NCBI GenBank assembly: GCA_015143295.1
Contig: CM026570.1
Coordinates: forward strand, 23,939,250 to 24,003,249
Length of the DNA stretch: 64,000 nucleotides
Reading direction: 5' to 3'
DNA from: Tetracentron sinense
Taxonomy: Eukaryota; Streptophyta; Magnoliopsida; Trochodendrales; Trochodendraceae
Shown here: positions 62,901-64,000 of the stretch, one piece after another
How the letters are laid out: each line of letters starts with the position of its first letter
Numbering within the stretch: the stretch's first letter is position 1
Notes under the pieces: generated by a model
What the model saw: the letters and a program-made list of their open reading frames with translations, nothing else
What the model was told of the DNA's origin: nothing
The model's database searches: none
Position numbers and translations under genes: made by a program

Positions 62901-63787
62901 GTGTATGTTTTAAATTACTGGTTGTAGAAGCACAATATATTCTATCTATCCTTTACCAAAAAGGTTACAATCCAATGATACTTGCTCAAGGTCTACAACC
63001 TAGGCTGTAGACTTTGATTTGTCCCATCATATACCACATGAATAGTCCTCTTTGACCACTAAATGAGATGTGATGGAAGTGAGCTTTTGGGGAAGCGAGT
63101 CTTGGAAGCGATCTTCCCACCTTGTACATAGCTTTTGAGCAACTACACTACAAACATATGATGCAATCTGTATGGTTCTCAGTCGTTTAAATTTATAGAA
63201 AGTCTTCTAGCAAAAGCCTTTTGGGACAGCAGTTTTGTCATTTCCTTTTTGCATGGTTATAATTAGAATTCCTGATTTGTATGTCAAGCAATTGATCATG
63301 TCACTTTCTTGCCCATGTTGAGTTCATTATTCCCTTACTAAAATTATGTAATAATGTGAGTACTCGTAGTGAAGTCTGGTGAATTTTTAAGGTTATGCAT
63401 CTTACATACCCTATTGATTTTAAGTAAAATTTGTTTATCCTTACGTGTTAGTTTTTCAGTTCAAACTCACTAATCTTGTTTAAATGGAACAGGATGAGAT
63501 AATTAATTCCAGTGGTCAAGTTGAGCCACCCGGAATGCACATGATATATCTTCCGTATTCTGATGACATCAGGCACGCTGAAGAGGCAAGAGAGGTTTTT
63601 TTTTCCTGGGTAGATCTAATTTCTTATTAAGGTTATGCCTAATGAATATGTTCACAATATGCACAGCTTCATGTAGATGTTGATGCTGCGACACCTCGAG
63701 CAACAGATGATCAAATAAAAAAGGCCTGTGCTTTATTAAGACGTGTAGATTTAAAAGATTTTTCAGTTTGCCAATTTGCAAATCCTG
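1218..63787 (+). CDS. KU70: Ku70 (ATP-dependent DNA helicase 2 subunit KU70), 5' 16 exons, 3' end missing
   Basis: Ku70 pairs with Ku80 to form the ring that binds DNA double-strand ends, starting non-homologous end joining and protecting telomeres in the nucleus. Spliced exons: 1218-1283, 1365-1442, 7856-7972, 18028-18142, 28291-28396, 28483-28600, 28695-28778, 28881-28939, 37970-38103, 38225-38268, 43543-43619, 52709-52856, 55129-55190, 56201-56261, 63493-63585, 63667-63787. These total 1483 nt, or 494 codons plus one base, with no stop and matching phases throughout. Residues about 30-250 are the vWA-like alpha/beta domain ([21 protein letters not shown]). Residues about 255-450 are the Ku core beta-barrel and DNA-encircling bridge ([49 protein letters not shown]). 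Residues 455-494 start the C-terminal arm ([11 protein letters not shown]). Plant Ku70 is about 620 residues, so about 125 residues including SAP lie outside. The ATG sits in a good context (ATCATGG) and matches the family N-terminus. No exon is broken, so the gene looks functional in the window. Confidence 0.96.
1365..1442 (+). CDS. KU70: KU70 exon 2 (residues 23-48)
   Basis: Follows TTTCAG at 1359-1364. It encodes the first vWA strand ([14 protein letters not shown]). Donor GTAAAC at 1443, phase 0. Choosing this donor gives the same residue count between DASPKMF and THFH as rice Ku70. Confidence 0.93.
1443..2309 (+). other. KU70 intron 2, first part; 26-bp tandem repeat
   Basis: Ordinary intron sequence. 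Bases 1641-1666 and 1667-1692 are a tandem pair (TTGAAATTTACCCATC with one or two differences). Otherwise nothing recognised. Confidence 0.55.
3458..3751. mobile_element. hAT-type MITE with perfect 8-bp TSD
   Basis: Starts CATAGTGACAAAG and ends CTTTGT-like GTTACAATG, giving imperfect terminal inverted repeats. It is flanked by GATATAAC at 3450-3457 and again at 3752-3759. It sits inside family A copy 1, so it is younger than that insertion. Confidence 0.8.
3770..3820. repeat. (AT)n microsatellite
   Basis: An uninterrupted AT dinucleotide run of about 51 bp just right of the MITE. Confidence 0.95.
4006..4480 (+). other. KU70 intron 2, unassigned
   Basis: No domain, terminal repeat or RNA gene recognised. 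Confidence 0.5.
4801..5179 (-). mobile_element. Small non-autonomous Helitron-like element
   Basis: Read on the minus strand it begins TCTTTACTATTATAATGCG and ends in a GC-rich hairpin (GCACGTGC-type) followed by a short spacer and CTAG before a T. This is the TC...hairpin...CTRR structure of Helitrons, inserted in a TATA tract without TSD. A second copy of the hairpin-CTAG end lies 60-70 bp inside (about 4866-4915). Confidence 0.65.
5165..5229. repeat. TA-rich microsatellite
   Basis: TATATATATGTGTGTATATA followed by a long TA run at the right flank of the Helitron-like element. Confidence 0.85.
5617..5660 (+). pseudogene. Ty1/copia reverse transcriptase scrap
   Basis: Encodes [15 protein letters not shown], the well-known copia motif upstream of the YVDD block. 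The homology stops abruptly at about 5655 and unrelated sequence follows, so only some 45 bp of the element remains in recognisable form. Confidence 0.75.
6060..6411 (+). pseudogene. Ty3/gypsy chromovirus integrase C-terminus and chromodomain remnant
   Basis: [10 protein letters not shown] at about 6190 resembles the integrase tail (family form VAYRLELP). [20 protein letters not shown] at 6300-6360 is a chromodomain core, followed in another frame by LDKIEEYQE. At least two frameshifts break it. It is a decayed fragment with no LTRs placed. Confidence 0.75.
6420..7855 (+). other. KU70 intron 2, probable retrotransposon-derived, unassigned
   Basis: Follows the chromodomain remnant and may include its 3' untranslated region. 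Frames at 7043-7282 and 7330-7686 on the minus strand and 6727-7008 on the plus strand are open but show no motif I recognise. No LTR pair found. Confidence 0.4.
7856..7972 (+). CDS. KU70: KU70 exon 3 (residues 49-87)
   Basis: Acceptor TTTGCAG ends at 7855. The exon reads [20 protein letters not shown] and ends [11 protein letters not shown] before donor GTAAGG at 7973, phase 0. It belongs to the vWA domain. It is isolated by a 6.4 kb intron upstream and a 10.1 kb intron downstream. Confidence 0.95.
7973..8480 (+). other. KU70 intron 3, first part
   Basis: AT-rich intron sequence with no recognisable element. Confidence 0.5.
8485..8665 (-). pseudogene. Ty3/gypsy integrase zinc-binding region remnant
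   Basis: On the minus strand it reads [20 protein letters not shown] and then [12 protein letters not shown]. The family form is a histidine followed by GGLAGHFG.DKT and a FYWP.L block. The cysteine part of the HHCC motif is lost. It is a short decayed fragment. Confidence 0.65.
8670..9063 (-). other. Probable gypsy-derived flank, unassigned
   Basis: Lies where more of the gypsy polyprotein would be expected on the minus strand. No motif could be confirmed. It is the target into which the MITE at 9072 inserted. Confidence 0.35.
9072..9857. mobile_element. hAT-type MITE/deletion derivative with 8-bp TSD
   Basis: Left end CAAGGTTGTTAAATCGTAAA; right end read inward CATGGTTATTAAATCCTTAC. Flanks are CCTGGCAT (9064-9071) and CCTGACAT (9858-9865), a TSD with one mismatch. 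Both subterminal regions are packed with GATTCAAATCG and its complement. There is no transposase. Confidence 0.8.
9866..10090 (+). other. KU70 intron 3, unassigned
   Basis: Continuation of the sequence interrupted by the MITE at 9072-9857. Nothing recognised. Confidence 0.4.
10440..10600 (+). pseudogene. ycf3: Plastid ycf3 (pafI) group II intron end plus start of the next exon
   Basis: GAGCCGTATGAGG at 10463 with its pairing partner CTCAAGTACAGTTCT is the conserved hairpin of plastid/mitochondrial group II introns. Downstream, 10525-10588 reads [16 protein letters not shown] followed by a stop, against [17 protein letters not shown] of Ycf3, the photosystem I assembly factor. Homology ends at about 10590. 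It is a non-functional fragment. Confidence 0.65.
11731..11814 (-). pseudogene. psbB: Plastid psbB (CP47) fragment, inverted half
   Basis: The minus strand reads [20 protein letters not shown] then KYARRAQL, a very conserved part of the photosystem II CP47 protein. It is joined head to head at about 11814 with the part of psbB that should come just before it. Confidence 0.8.
11815..11886 (+). pseudogene. psbB: Plastid psbB (CP47) fragment, forward half
   Basis: The plus strand reads [14 protein letters not shown], then after a one-base loss continues as the ESKYSVEQ region. In the plastid gene this directly precedes the segment now inverted at 11731-11814. Confidence 0.78.
12110..13486 (-). 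mobile_element. Solo LTR of a large LTR retrotransposon, perfect 5-bp TSD
   Basis: Begins TGTGCGATAG and ends GGGTGTCTACA, so it has TG...CA termini in both orientations. It is flanked by AGTAG at 12105-12109 and 13487-13491. Sequences such as TTAGAGTCGCCACCAAT and GGGAAGGTGTTAGGCACCCC are familiar from gypsy-type LTRs of many angiosperms, and by that pattern it is in minus orientation. With no internal region left, it arose by LTR-LTR recombination. Confidence 0.82.
13492..13835 (+). other. KU70 intron 3, unassigned
   Basis: AT-rich, nothing recognised. Confidence 0.45.
13836..15060 (-). mobile_element. 5'-truncated LINE (L1-type), ORF2 C-terminal region
   Basis: On the minus strand: [20 protein letters not shown] at about 14890-14950, then the zf-RVT zinc-binding domain at 14100-14463 ([30 protein letters not shown]). 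It ends in a T-run (poly-A on the minus strand) at 13838. The frame is broken by several stops. The reverse transcriptase catalytic part is missing. Confidence 0.85.
15061..15526 (+). other. KU70 intron 3, unassigned
   Basis: Nothing recognised beyond a possible continuation of the LINE target. Confidence 0.4.
15535..17814. mobile_element. hAT-like element, family B copy 1, perfect 8-bp TSD
   Basis: Left end CATGGTTTAAAACATCGACA; right end read inward CAAGGTATTAAACTTCAGTG. Flanked by CTCATTAA at 15527-15534 and 17815-17822. No transposase frame. The right 250 bp (TTAAGTATTCAATTTCT...GACCAAAGTTTAGACCG) recurs at 33190-33418 and, inverted, at 53195-53480. Confidence 0.82.
17823..18027 (+). other. 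KU70 intron 3, last part
   Basis: Ordinary intron sequence leading to the exon 4 acceptor. Confidence 0.5.
18028..18142 (+). CDS. KU70: KU70 exon 4 (residues 88-126, phase 1 end)
   Basis: Acceptor TTTTGCAG ends at 18027. The exon encodes [20 protein letters not shown] and [15 protein letters not shown]. One base of the next codon precedes donor GTAAGC at 18143. EKKNLQDL is a near-invariant plant Ku70 stretch. Confidence 0.95.
18402..18526. repeat. 62-bp tandem duplication
   Basis: TTAGATAAGTTGGTTTA plus the following GTGGAAGAATTGTTTGGAAC block occurs at 18402 and again at 18464, nearly identical over 62 bp. Located in KU70 intron 4. Confidence 0.9.
18530..18830 (+). other. KU70 intron 4, unassigned
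   Basis: AT-rich, nothing recognised. Confidence 0.5.
18832..19270 (-). mobile_element. 3' end of a Ty1/copia element: RNase H tail, polypurine tract, LTR
   Basis: Read on the minus strand from 19270: [19 protein letters not shown] (end of copia RNase H), then AGAGGGGGAGTGT (polypurine tract, 19070-19085), then an LTR starting TGTGATGGACC at about 19072 and running to about 18832. The LTR start resembles that at 54163. The rest of the element is absent. Confidence 0.78.
19271..20090. other. KU70 intron 4, unassigned repeat-like sequence
   Basis: Includes GAAAAGAAAAG-type runs and a short minus-strand frame at 19835-20092 without motif. Possibly remnant retrotransposon. Nothing firm. Confidence 0.35.
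20091..20405. repeat. About 153-bp imperfect tandem duplication
   Basis: The block from ACAACTTATGAGGTGGTTGT to GCACCCTAGTGTCAGTTGCC (20091-20243) is repeated from 20244 with small indels. It contains GAAGACATTAAGGT and GGATCTTCACTGTT in both copies. Confidence 0.85.
20990..22360 (-). pseudogene. PIF/Harbinger transposase (DDE_Tnp_4) with three internal stops
   Basis: Catalytic triad visible: Asp in GAIDGT (21748-21750), Asp in GNAHDSRIL (21598-21600), Glu in [10 protein letters not shown] (21293-21295). An N-terminal helical part ([19 protein letters not shown]) precedes them. Introns are implied after NPWFK (about 21850) and between PYAPSG and [11 protein letters not shown] (about 21460-21537). 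Stops interrupt it at 22172-22174 (TGA where the family has Arg, a CGA-to-TGA change), 21182-21184 (TAA after VVHN) and 21092-21094 (TGA). The frame runs on through each to a terminal TAA at 20990. The core is otherwise well kept, so the inactivation looks recent. Confidence 0.9.
22595..23619 (-). CDS. Harbinger ORF1: Myb/SANT-like DNA-binding protein
   Basis: Starts [20 protein letters not shown]. The first exon (23283-23619) carries the Myb/SANT-like domain with spaced Trp residues ([29 protein letters not shown]). A second exon (about 23064-23204) reads [20 protein letters not shown]. The tail (22595-23001) contains [12 protein letters not shown] and LLPDQCLGW-like sequence. In PIF/Harbinger elements this protein helps recruit the transposase to the ends. 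The frame needs one or more introns or frameshifts around 23000, so integrity is uncertain. Confidence 0.8.
24812..24912. repeat. (GAA)n / (GGA)n microsatellite inside the Harbinger element
   Basis: AGAAGAAG runs at 24818-24865 and 24888-24902 then GAGGAGGAGGAGG. The antisense polyleucine frame across it is an artefact of the repeat. Confidence 0.95.
25236..26130 (+). other. KU70 intron 4, unassigned
   Basis: AT-rich. 25485-25535 (GTCGGTGTCGTGTC then GTGTCCACACGTATTGAGAC) resembles a stretch at 38510-38610 and may be a small repeat family. Nothing else recognised. Confidence 0.4.
26132..26222. repeat. (CA)n microsatellite plus GC-rich MITE-like fragment
   Basis: (CA)n from 26132 to about 26154, then a GGGCC/GGCCC-rich stretch ending TTGACATCCCT, related to 812-961. 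Confidence 0.75.
26223..26651 (+). other. KU70 intron 4, unassigned
   Basis: No recognisable feature. Confidence 0.45.
26652..27916 (+). mobile_element. Non-autonomous hAT-like element, family A copy 2
   Basis: Right end read inward is CCAAGGTTTTAAATGTCAAC; the left end near CAAAGTTTTATTGGC is less certain. ATATCTCAAAATATCGGCGA is shared with copy 3 (56520). At 27200-27260 the frame reads [18 protein letters not shown], a Tyr/Gly-rich tail shared by all three copies. No catalytic domain remains and no TSD is clear. Confidence 0.6.
27917..28290 (+). other. KU70 intron 4, last part
   Basis: Ordinary intron sequence before exon 5. Confidence 0.5.
28291..28396 (+). CDS. KU70: KU70 exon 5 (residues 126-161)
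   Basis: Acceptor GTGACAG ends at 28290. Joined to exon 4 it reads [20 protein letters not shown] and [15 protein letters not shown], the end of the conserved vWA helix region. Donor GTAACA at 28397 splits a glycine codon (phase 2). It starts a compact four-exon cluster (exons 5-8 within 650 bp). Confidence 0.95.
28483..28600 (+). CDS. KU70: KU70 exon 6 (residues 162-200)
   Basis: After TTTCAG it encodes [20 protein letters not shown] and [22 protein letters not shown] is the diagnostic Ku70 vWA motif. Donor GTATTG at 28601, phase 0; the intron is 94 bp. Confidence 0.96.
28695..28778 (+). CDS. KU70: KU70 exon 7 (residues 201-228)
   Basis: Acceptor TTTTTTAG ends at 28694. Encodes [20 protein letters not shown] then FNLSHFYA. 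Donor GTATGT at 28779, phase 0. Residue count matches Arabidopsis and rice Ku70. Confidence 0.95.
28881..28939 (+). CDS. KU70: KU70 exon 8 (residues 229-248)
   Basis: Acceptor TATTTCAG ends at 28880. Encodes [19 protein letters not shown] plus two bases of a lysine codon. Donor GTATGA at 28940. A (TA)n run starts 30 bp inside the following 9.0 kb intron. Confidence 0.94.
28970..29008. repeat. (TA)n microsatellite just after exon 8
   Basis: About 39 bp of TA starting 30 bp downstream of the exon 8 donor. Confidence 0.95.
29009..29849 (+). other. KU70 intron 8, first part
   Basis: No recognised element. Confidence 0.45.
29868..29921. repeat. (TA)n(GA)n microsatellite in the LINE tail
   Basis: TATATATATATATATG then an AGAGAG run to 29921, next to the LINE 3' end. 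Confidence 0.9.
30505..31473. mobile_element. hAT-like element, family C copy 1, nested in the LINE
   Basis: Left CATGGTATAAAATTCCAATA, right inward ATGGTTCAAAATATCAGCAT. The left region is full of CCGTATCGG/CCGATACGG motifs and the interior matches 35723-36725. It splits the LINE between its zf-RVT and preceding linker. A clean TSD was not found. Confidence 0.7.
32336..33418. mobile_element. hAT-like element, family B copy 2, nested in the LINE
   Basis: Left CATAGTGTCAAAAATCGACT, right inward CAAGGTACTAATCTTCGGTT. Flanks TATATGCT (32328-32335) and TATATGCG (33419-33426) give a 7/8 TSD. It interrupts the LINE reverse transcriptase right after the codons for VSHI. Its right 230 bp matches family B copy 1. 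Confidence 0.78.
33661..34104 (+). other. KU70 intron 8, unassigned
   Basis: Nothing recognised. Confidence 0.45.
34105..34560 (-). mobile_element. LINE 3' end fragment
   Basis: Begins with a T-run (34110-34118) followed by a TA microsatellite, then sequence parallel to the 3' part of the LINE at 29850-30300 (CACCAATCTAAGAT-type block). It is severely 5'-truncated. Confidence 0.65.
34561..34899 (+). other. KU70 intron 8, CT-rich and unassigned
   Basis: 34590-34685 is pyrimidine-rich with CTCTCT and TATATA runs. No gene recognised. Confidence 0.4.
35661..35706. repeat. 23-bp tandem duplication
   Basis: ACTCAAGTTTTGCTTAGCTG plus CCT, twice in a row, ten bases left of the nested hAT element. 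Confidence 0.95.
35723..36725. mobile_element. hAT-like element, family C copy 2, nested in copia gag
   Basis: Left CATGGTTCAAAATATCAGTA, right inward CATGGTATAAAATATCGGTA. Flanks TTCATAGC (35715-35722) and TTCACAGC (36726-36733), a 7/8 TSD. The subterminal regions carry GATACGTATCGG and CCGATACG arrays. No transposase. Confidence 0.82.
37413..37969 (+). other. KU70 intron 8, last part
   Basis: Ordinary intron sequence before exon 9. Confidence 0.5.
37970..38103 (+). CDS. KU70: KU70 exon 9 (residues 248-293)
   Basis: Acceptor TCATTTCAG ends at 37969. Encodes [20 protein letters not shown] and then [20 protein letters not shown], the linker and first strands of the Ku core beta-barrel. Donor GTATAT at 38104 leaves one base of a glycine codon. 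Confidence 0.95.
38225..38268 (+). CDS. KU70: KU70 exon 10 (residues 293-307)
   Basis: A 44-nt micro-exon after TTTCTCAG. With exon 9 it reads [16 protein letters not shown], a signature Ku core stretch. Donor GTAACT at 38269, phase 0. Confidence 0.94.
38735..38890 (+). pseudogene. LINE ORF2 scrap
   Basis: The plus strand reads [20 protein letters not shown] then [18 protein letters not shown], the post-RT linker of LINE ORF2 (family form GGLGIR...ALLGKWLW). Frame broken soon after. Confidence 0.7.
39030..42055 (+). mobile_element. 3'-truncated Ty1/copia element: leader, gag, protease, integrase
   Basis: TTTGAATTCAGAGCC at 39033 is a degenerate primer-binding site. Gag starts near 39756 ([15 protein letters not shown]). 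A CCHC zinc knuckle is at 40430-40485 ([14 protein letters not shown]), the protease active site at 40769-40807 ([13 protein letters not shown]), and the integrase core at 41255-41600 ([36 protein letters not shown]). [16 protein letters not shown] block is at about 41832. Frameshifts break it repeatedly. Reverse transcriptase/RNase H and LTRs are missing; recognisable element sequence stops at about 42055. Confidence 0.88.
42056..42420. other. Organelle-like (probably mitochondrial) DNA fragment
   Basis: From about 42056 composition and style change to resemble plant mitochondrial DNA (for example GGGAAGGAATAGCGGGCCGG, CTTCCTTAAGGAGAGCC). No gene named. It starts where the copia homology ends. 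Confidence 0.35.
42421..43542 (+). other. KU70 intron 10, last part
   Basis: Contains a C-run at about 42910-42926 inside TCTCTC(C)n. Nothing else recognised. Confidence 0.5.
43543..43619 (+). CDS. KU70: KU70 exon 11 (residues 308-333), unusual donor choice
   Basis: Acceptor TTGTGCAG ends at 43542. Encodes [20 protein letters not shown] then FQSYK. Reading frame fixes the donor as AA|GTCGGT at 43620. That gives YKNEHVKFS across the junction, the same length as the rice homologue. The better-looking GTAATT at 43624 would put exon 12 in a frame that begins with TGA. Confidence 0.9.
43624..44180. repeat. 284-bp tandem duplication starting at the exon 11 donor
   Basis: GTAATTTTTGTTGTTTCAGC begins at 43624 and at 43908. 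The two units are nearly identical (for example CTTCGGTAG versus CTTCAGTAG) to about 44180. Each contains a TTGTTTCAG acceptor-like site and a GTAATT donor-like site. Confidence 0.93.
44181..45274 (+). other. KU70 intron 11, unassigned
   Basis: AT-rich. GATATATC/TATCTC-rich palindromic patch at 44860-44935 hints at another small transposon end. No gene. Confidence 0.4.
45275..45760. mobile_element. GC-rich MITE-like element
   Basis: A dense array of GGCCGAGCC, CGGGCC and their complements, the hallmark of a common plant non-autonomous repeat whose ends read GGGGTGTATTCGGGCC. The right end (GGCCCGAATACACCCC, about 45738) fits. The left end near 45277 is degenerate. TSD not resolved. Confidence 0.55.
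46228..48813 (-). pseudogene. hAT transposase (BED finger, DUF659, hAT dimerisation domain), decayed
   Basis: N-terminus [20 protein letters not shown] with a BED zinc finger (CNFC...HRLKIH, 48600-48813). DUF659/hAT catalytic region at 47836-48282 ([47 protein letters not shown]). The frame then shifts at about 47865, in the [17 protein letters not shown] motif, and continues to 47361 ([38 protein letters not shown]). The dimerisation motif is [15 protein letters not shown] at 46793-46840, followed by [12 protein letters not shown] (46600). An acidic tail is at 46228-46419. Gaps between these blocks may be introns. At least one frameshift makes it inactive. Confidence 0.9.
48957..50019. mobile_element. 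Nested non-autonomous hAT element, perfect 8-bp TSD
   Basis: Left CATAGTTGTTAAAGGCGTCG, right inward CATAATTTTCAAGGCGACTT. TTCATGTC flanks it at 48949-48956 and 50020-50027. GCGGTCGCC and GTCGCCTCA motifs resemble the subterminal motifs of its host element. It lies upstream of the host transposase start. Confidence 0.88.
50695..50900. repeat. (GA)n and (CTT)n low-complexity tract in the hAT element
   Basis: Includes GCGCGAGAGAGAGAG at about 50709 and 50796, repeated GAGAGGAGAGG, and TCTTCTTCTTCTTC runs. The frames crossing it are compositional. Confidence 0.9.
51150..51450 (-). pseudogene. Ty3/gypsy integrase remnant
   Basis: The minus strand reads ATNRSIG then [20 protein letters not shown] and [11 protein letters not shown], matching the family's NRSLGNLLR...WDLVLPQAEFAYNSS stretch of the integrase core. 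It is a short decayed fragment; flanks were split by the hAT insertion at 51107. Confidence 0.7.
51451..52708 (+). other. KU70 intron 11, last part
   Basis: Contains a G-rich run (about 52100-52130) and a short (CA)n at 52248-52258. No gene recognised. Confidence 0.45.
52709..52856 (+). CDS. KU70: KU70 exon 12 (residues 333-382)
   Basis: Acceptor AATTTCAG ends at 52708. Encodes [20 protein letters not shown], then [20 protein letters not shown] and STFVFPSDE. This is the strongest single-exon match to the Ku70 core. Donor GTGGGC at 52857, phase 0. Confidence 0.96.
52857..53194 (+). other. KU70 intron 12, first part
   Basis: Ordinary intron sequence. Confidence 0.5.
53195..53480 (-). mobile_element. 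hAT-like element, family B copy 3 (partial, inverted)
   Basis: Starts CAAGGTATTAAATTTCGGTG. Read on the minus strand it parallels the right ends of the copies at 17570-17814 and 33190-33418. The opposite end was not found. Confidence 0.7.
53503..53600. repeat. 49-bp tandem duplication
   Basis: GAAATATGACAAGATAGCAC followed by CTATGAACACTCAAGTCCC recurs immediately at 53552 with a few changes. Confidence 0.92.
53690..53950. mobile_element. hAT-like element, family C fragment
   Basis: ACAATCTAGATATTAAAACC and CTCAATACCACATTGAGCTT are shared with the interior of 35723-36725 (36045-36155). It lacks the terminal repeats. Confidence 0.65.
54163..54520 (+). mobile_element. Ty1/copia 5' LTR and primer-binding site
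   Basis: TGTGATGGGCC at 54163 opens an LTR-like stretch that ends near TTTCAATATTTCTA. CTTGGTATCAGAG follows at about 54391, an excellent copia primer-binding site. The leader continues to about 54520 but no gag frame is recognisable. The LTR start resembles the one at 18832-19072. Confidence 0.72.
54521..55128 (+). other. KU70 intron 12, last part with (TA)n(GT)n
   Basis: (TA)n at 55002-55029 and (GT)n at 55033-55047. Otherwise nothing recognised. Confidence 0.6.
55129..55190 (+). CDS. KU70: KU70 exon 13 (residues 383-403)
   Basis: Acceptor GATGCAG ends at 55128. Encodes [20 protein letters not shown] plus two bases of an arginine codon. Donor GTTAGT at 55191. Confidence 0.94.
55191..56200 (+). 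other. KU70 intron 13
   Basis: A 1.0 kb T-rich intron without a recognisable transposon. Confidence 0.6.
56201..56261 (+). CDS. KU70: KU70 exon 14 (residues 403-423)
   Basis: Acceptor TTTTCCAG ends at 56200. Encodes [20 protein letters not shown]. Donor GTAAGA at 56262, phase 0. This is core beta-barrel. Confidence 0.95.
56368..57250 (+). mobile_element. hAT-like element, family A copy 3, left part
   Basis: Starts CAAGGTTTTAAATGTCTGCA, the inverse of the right end of copy 2. It shares CTCAAAATATCGGCAACA and the Tyr-rich frame [17 protein letters not shown] (57010-57062). Its expected right part appears only at about 62395-62655. Confidence 0.62.
57251..60359. other. Unassigned sequence inside KU70 intron 14, probable large insertion
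   Basis: Separates the two halves of family A copy 3. 58510-58750 has GATACGTATCGG-type motifs ending ACCGTATTTTAAATCCTTGG, possibly a family C relative. 59600-59865 (minus) has a pyrimidine tract plus AG before an open stretch, followed on the plus strand by an A-run. No product recognised. Confidence 0.4.
60368..60727. mobile_element. hAT-type MITE
   Basis: Left CACTGTTACAAATCTCCCGA, right inward CAGTGTTACAAATCTCGTTC. Flanks CTCTTGGC and ATCTCGGC agree at 6 of 8 bases. GAGAAA/TCTCG motifs fill both arms. Confidence 0.7.
60736..62327 (-). other. Unassigned; CT-rich leader-like stretch on the minus strand at 61060-61500
   Basis: Read on the minus strand, 61500-61060 looks like a plant 5' UTR: CT-rich runs, then TTTTTCCGACGATGAG with an ATG at about 61150. 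No protein is recognisable downstream. It could be a captured gene end. The rest shows nothing. Confidence 0.3.
62328..62655 (+). mobile_element. hAT-like element, family A right part
   Basis: CATACATTTTCGTC and the following ~260 bp parallel 27605-27916 and end GAAACCTTG like copy 2. GGTAGTGA (62320-62327) and GGTAGCGA (62656-62663) flank it, a 7/8 match. It may therefore be a separate short insertion rather than the tail of the copy at 56368. Confidence 0.5.
62664..63492 (+). other. KU70 intron 14, last part
   Basis: AT-rich intron sequence with nothing recognised. Leads to the exon 15 acceptor. Confidence 0.5.
63493..63585 (+). CDS. KU70: KU70 exon 15 (residues 424-454), likely GC-AG donor
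   Basis: Acceptor GAACAG ends at 63492. Encodes [20 protein letters not shown] then [11 protein letters not shown]. The best-fitting end is before GAG|GCAAGA at 63586 (a GC donor), which keeps the length seen in Arabidopsis between DIR and APRA. A GT donor nine bases later (63595) would add Ala-Arg-Glu in frame. Either gives an open frame. Confidence 0.87.
63667..63787 (+). CDS. KU70: KU70 exon 16 (residues 455-494), last exon in window
   Basis: Acceptor TGCACAG ends at 63666. Encodes [20 protein letters not shown] then [20 protein letters not shown]. One base of the next codon precedes donor GTAAAC at 63788. The rest of the gene is outside the window. Confidence 0.94.
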
Positions 63788-64000
63788 GTAAACTACCATT
63801 TTCTACTTTATGGTCTATTTTTAACTTCCTGAATTCTTATCAAAACCAGGATAGATTCTGCATAAGTTATATGTAATCCCTTTTTTAATTCAGTAGATTG
63901 CTTACCTACATTATCAGTAATATCAGACCTCAAATTTAAATCAAATATTTATTTATTATTTATAGTTTTATAACCCCAATCATATGAGATATGATAGACA

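Noticed and set aside
1-64000. CRISPR arrays, bacterial operons, rRNA or phage modules
   Set aside because: Intron-split genes, plant retroelements and composition show plant nuclear DNA; no such structures are present.

Overview
The window is plant nuclear DNA. It is AT-rich, gene-poor and dense in transposons, and it carries one recognisable host gene, split into short exons on the + strand: KU70 (XRCC6 orthologue), the Ku70 subunit of the DNA-end-binding Ku heterodimer. Sixteen exons can be placed from the start codon at 1218 to a donor at 63787. They give 494 codons with consistent intron phases and no stop, and co-linear similarity to rice and Arabidopsis Ku70 (known to me from memory, not aligned). 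The last part of the protein (the rest of the C-terminal arm and the SAP domain) lies beyond the right edge. The organism is a flowering plant with a large repeat-rich genome. The protein resembles both eudicot and monocot Ku70, so I do not name a lineage.

Layout. 1-1217 is the upstream region, with a GCATCGAC-repeat patch, a GC-rich repeat fragment and a CT-rich leader. Exons 1-2 follow at 1218-1442. Introns 2, 3, 4, 8, 10, 11, 12, 13 and 14 are swollen (1.0-10.1 kb); introns 1, 5, 6, 7, 9 and 15 stay at 81-121 bp. Intron 2: hAT-type elements, a Helitron-like element, gypsy/copia scraps. Intron 3: gypsy scrap, hAT MITE, a block of plastid and probably mitochondrial DNA, a solo LTR, a LINE, a 2.3 kb hAT-like element. 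Intron 4: copia LTR end, a 4.6 kb PIF/Harbinger element with both genes, another hAT-like element. Intron 8: a LINE with two DNA transposons nested in it, another LINE, a copia fragment with a hAT element nested in it. Intron 10: a truncated copia element abutting organelle-like DNA. Intron 11: a 284-bp tandem duplication beginning at the exon 11 donor, then a 5.15 kb hAT element with a 1.06 kb hAT element inside it. Introns 12-14: fragments of the same families, a copia LTR, a MITE and an unexplained 5 kb insertion.

Taken together this is one DNA-repair gene of more than 62.5 kb, of which about 2.4% is coding in the window, with transposons as its introns. Many insertions are datable by nesting and by target-site duplications (TSDs) that can be read directly. 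No tRNA, rRNA, CRISPR or bacterial-type operon was seen.
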